This document shows positions 58,124 through 59,283 of a DNA stretch of 59,283 nucleotides, one piece after another (position 1 is the stretch's first letter; every line of letters starts with the position of its first letter). The notes beneath the pieces are model-generated. The model was not told the origin of the DNA, made no database searches, and saw only the letters and a list, made by a program, of their open reading frames with translations. The DNA lies in NCBI GenBank assembly GCA_028292665.1, contig JAQGLW010000143.1, positions 1 through 59,283 of the forward strand. Reading direction: 5' to 3'. The position numbers and the translations under genes are program-made. This DNA comes from Herminiimonas sp. (GTDB lineage Bacteria; Pseudomonadota; Gammaproteobacteria; Burkholderiales; Burkholderiaceae_D).

Positions 58124-59283
58124 GTGCCGTATTTTGCATATAAAGCCCGTAATGCCCGCGGCGAAATGATGCAGGGCGTACTCGAAAGTTCGGACAGCGG
58201 CACGGTAGCGGACCAGCTTTTCAATACGGGCATCACACCTATAGAAATTGTCGCAACCAGGAAGCCGTTAACGGATGGCGAAGGTAATTGGTTGAGTCGC
58301 CTGATAGAAGACAAGGTGCGTCCGATTGACGTGCAGCTATACAGCAGACAAATGTATACCTTGCTGAAAGCAGGCGTGCCCATCATGCGCGGACTGGCCG
58401 GCTTGCAGGAATCCGCAATCAACAAAGCGTTTGGAAGGGTGCTGAAAGACATACGCGAGTCGCTCGATTCCGGACGTGAATTGTCTGCGGCAATGCGTCG
58501 TCATCCCGATGTATTTTCTTCGTTCTATCTGAACATGGTGCGCGTCGGTGAAACGACGGGCCGTCTCGAAGAAGTATTTCTGAGTCTGTTTGATCATCTC
58601 GAATTCGAACGCGAAATGCGTGAACGGGTACAGTCAGCATTGCGTTATCCGATGTTCGTAGTAATTGCCATGACGATTGCAATTGTCATCATCAACCTTT
58701 TTGTCATTCCCGCTTTTGCCAAGGTGTATGCGGGCTTCAAGGCAGAATTGCCGCTGATGACACGCATACTCATCAATACATCCAATTTTGCGATTCACTA
58801 CTGGCCGTATATTCTTGTGTCGATTATTGCGGCTGCAATCGCATTCAGGATGTACATCGCCACGCCAAGCGGCAGATATCGCTGGGACAAGATCAAGCTG
58901 CGCCTGCCGATCGCCGGCGGCATCATTCTTAAAGCGACAATGGCGCGCTTTGCCCGCAGTTTCGCACTGTCGAGCAAGAGCGGGGTACCGATCGTCCAGG
59001 GTTTAAGCGTTGTGGCCCAGACCGTCGAGAACAGTTATATTGCAAGCCGCATGGAACAGATGCGGGATGGCGTAGAGCGCGGCGAAAGCATATTGCGCAG
59101 TGCGGTGACGACCGGCGTATTTACGCCAATTGTTTTGCAAATGATTGCAGTCGGGGAAGAGTCGGGGGAACTCGACAGCCTGATGGACGAGATTGGCGGC
59201 ATGTATGAGCGCGAAGTCGAATATGAATTAAAGACTCTCTCGTCGAAAATCGAACCAATACTGATTACCGGTTTGGGAATACT
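58124..59283 (+). CDS. mshG: GspF/PilC-family inner-membrane protein (MshG-like), 3'-truncated by the window
   Basis: The frame is open from a GTG (VPYFAYKARNARGEMMQG) with AGGAA five bases upstream through the last base, giving about 386 of the usual 400-odd residues. It has two GspF domains: KAGVPIMRGLAGLQES...FYLNMVRVGETTGRLEE and SKSGVPIVQGLSVVAQT...LQMIAVGEESGELDSLMDE. Membrane helices lie near 181-203, 225-245 and at the truncated end. It is the membrane platform that the upstream ATPase acts on. The 160-bp gap from mshE contains no other gene. Confidence 0.92.
   Translation, partial: MPYFAYKARNARGEMMQGVLESSDSGTVADQLFNTGITPIEIVATRKPLTDGEGNWLSRLIEDKVRPIDVQLYSRQMYTLLKAGVPIMRGLAGLQESAINKAFGRVLKDIRESLDSGRELSAAMRRHPDVFSSFYLNMVRVGETTGRLEEVFLSLFDHLEFEREMRERVQSALRYPMFVVIAMTIAIVIINLFVIPAFAKVYAGFKAELPLMTRILINTSNFAIHYWPYILVSIIAAAIAFRMYIATPSGRYRWDKIKLRLPIAGGIILKATMARFARSFALSSKSGVPIVQGLSVVAQTVENSYIASRMEQMRDGVERGESILRSAVTTGVFTPIVLQMIAVGEESGELDSLMDEIGGMYEREVEYELKTLSSKIEPILITGLGI

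Overview
The window looks like a chromosomal segment of a betaproteobacterium of the order Burkholderiales, most likely Oxalobacteraceae (Herminiimonas/Janthinobacterium-like). This is inferred from gene content and order (carB-greA, rlmE-ftsH-folP-glmM, leuC-ecn-leuD-leuB-asd-fimV-truA-trpF-trpB-trpA-accD-folC-dedD-cvpA-purF) and a moderate GC content. No rRNA is present to confirm it.

Layout. (1) 1-8816: housekeeping genes carB (5' end cut off), greA, a DUF4149 membrane protein, yhbY, rlmE, ftsH (with a likely heat-shock promoter), folP and glmM. (2) 9054-9317: tRNA-Pro(UGG) with a clear promoter and terminator, then tRNA-Arg(UCU). (3) 9263-19273: a roughly 10 kb integrative element inserted in the 3' half of tRNA-Arg, bounded by a perfect 57-bp direct repeat. 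It carries a tyrosine integrase at the far end, a XRE repressor/ImmA protease pair facing a small ubiquitin-conjugation-like locus, a small serine recombinase, two overlapping genes of unknown function, and a HEPN + AIPR pair that looks like phage defence. (4) 19281-28791: chromosomal metabolism and membrane genes (DUF4124, FAD-linked dehydrogenase, DUF2069, WrbA, YihY, DUF962, alpha/beta hydrolase, O-acetylhomoserine sulfhydrylase, CBS protein, LplT-PlsC fusion). (5) 28834-34481: a multi-PAS histidine kinase and its partner response regulator-GGDEF-EAL protein. Each is broken by one short frameshift. (6) 34785-55935: aroC, an MFS transporter, an M48 lipoprotein peptidase, then the long leucine/aspartate/tryptophan/fatty-acid/folate/purine biosynthetic stretch with FimV inside it. 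(7) 56260-end: a GspE/MshE-type ATPase and the start of its GspF/MshG-type inner-membrane partner, which runs off the window.

The most interesting material is in the tRNA-Arg island. An operator-rich divergent promoter is probably controlled by XRE and relieved by ImmA. It drives a locus with a 59-residue His-Gly-Arg-Pro repeat peptide, resembling the tail that precedes multiubiquitin domains, translationally coupled to a protein with an E2-like DGSIC segment and a Cys-rich SEC-C-like tail. No ubiquitin or E1 gene remains, so the locus is either a minimal variant or a deletion remnant. The HEPN-AIPR pair and the 339/194-residue pair are further candidates for undescribed defence modules. Outside the island, the paired frameshifts in a cognate kinase and c-di-GMP regulator are the most notable observation.
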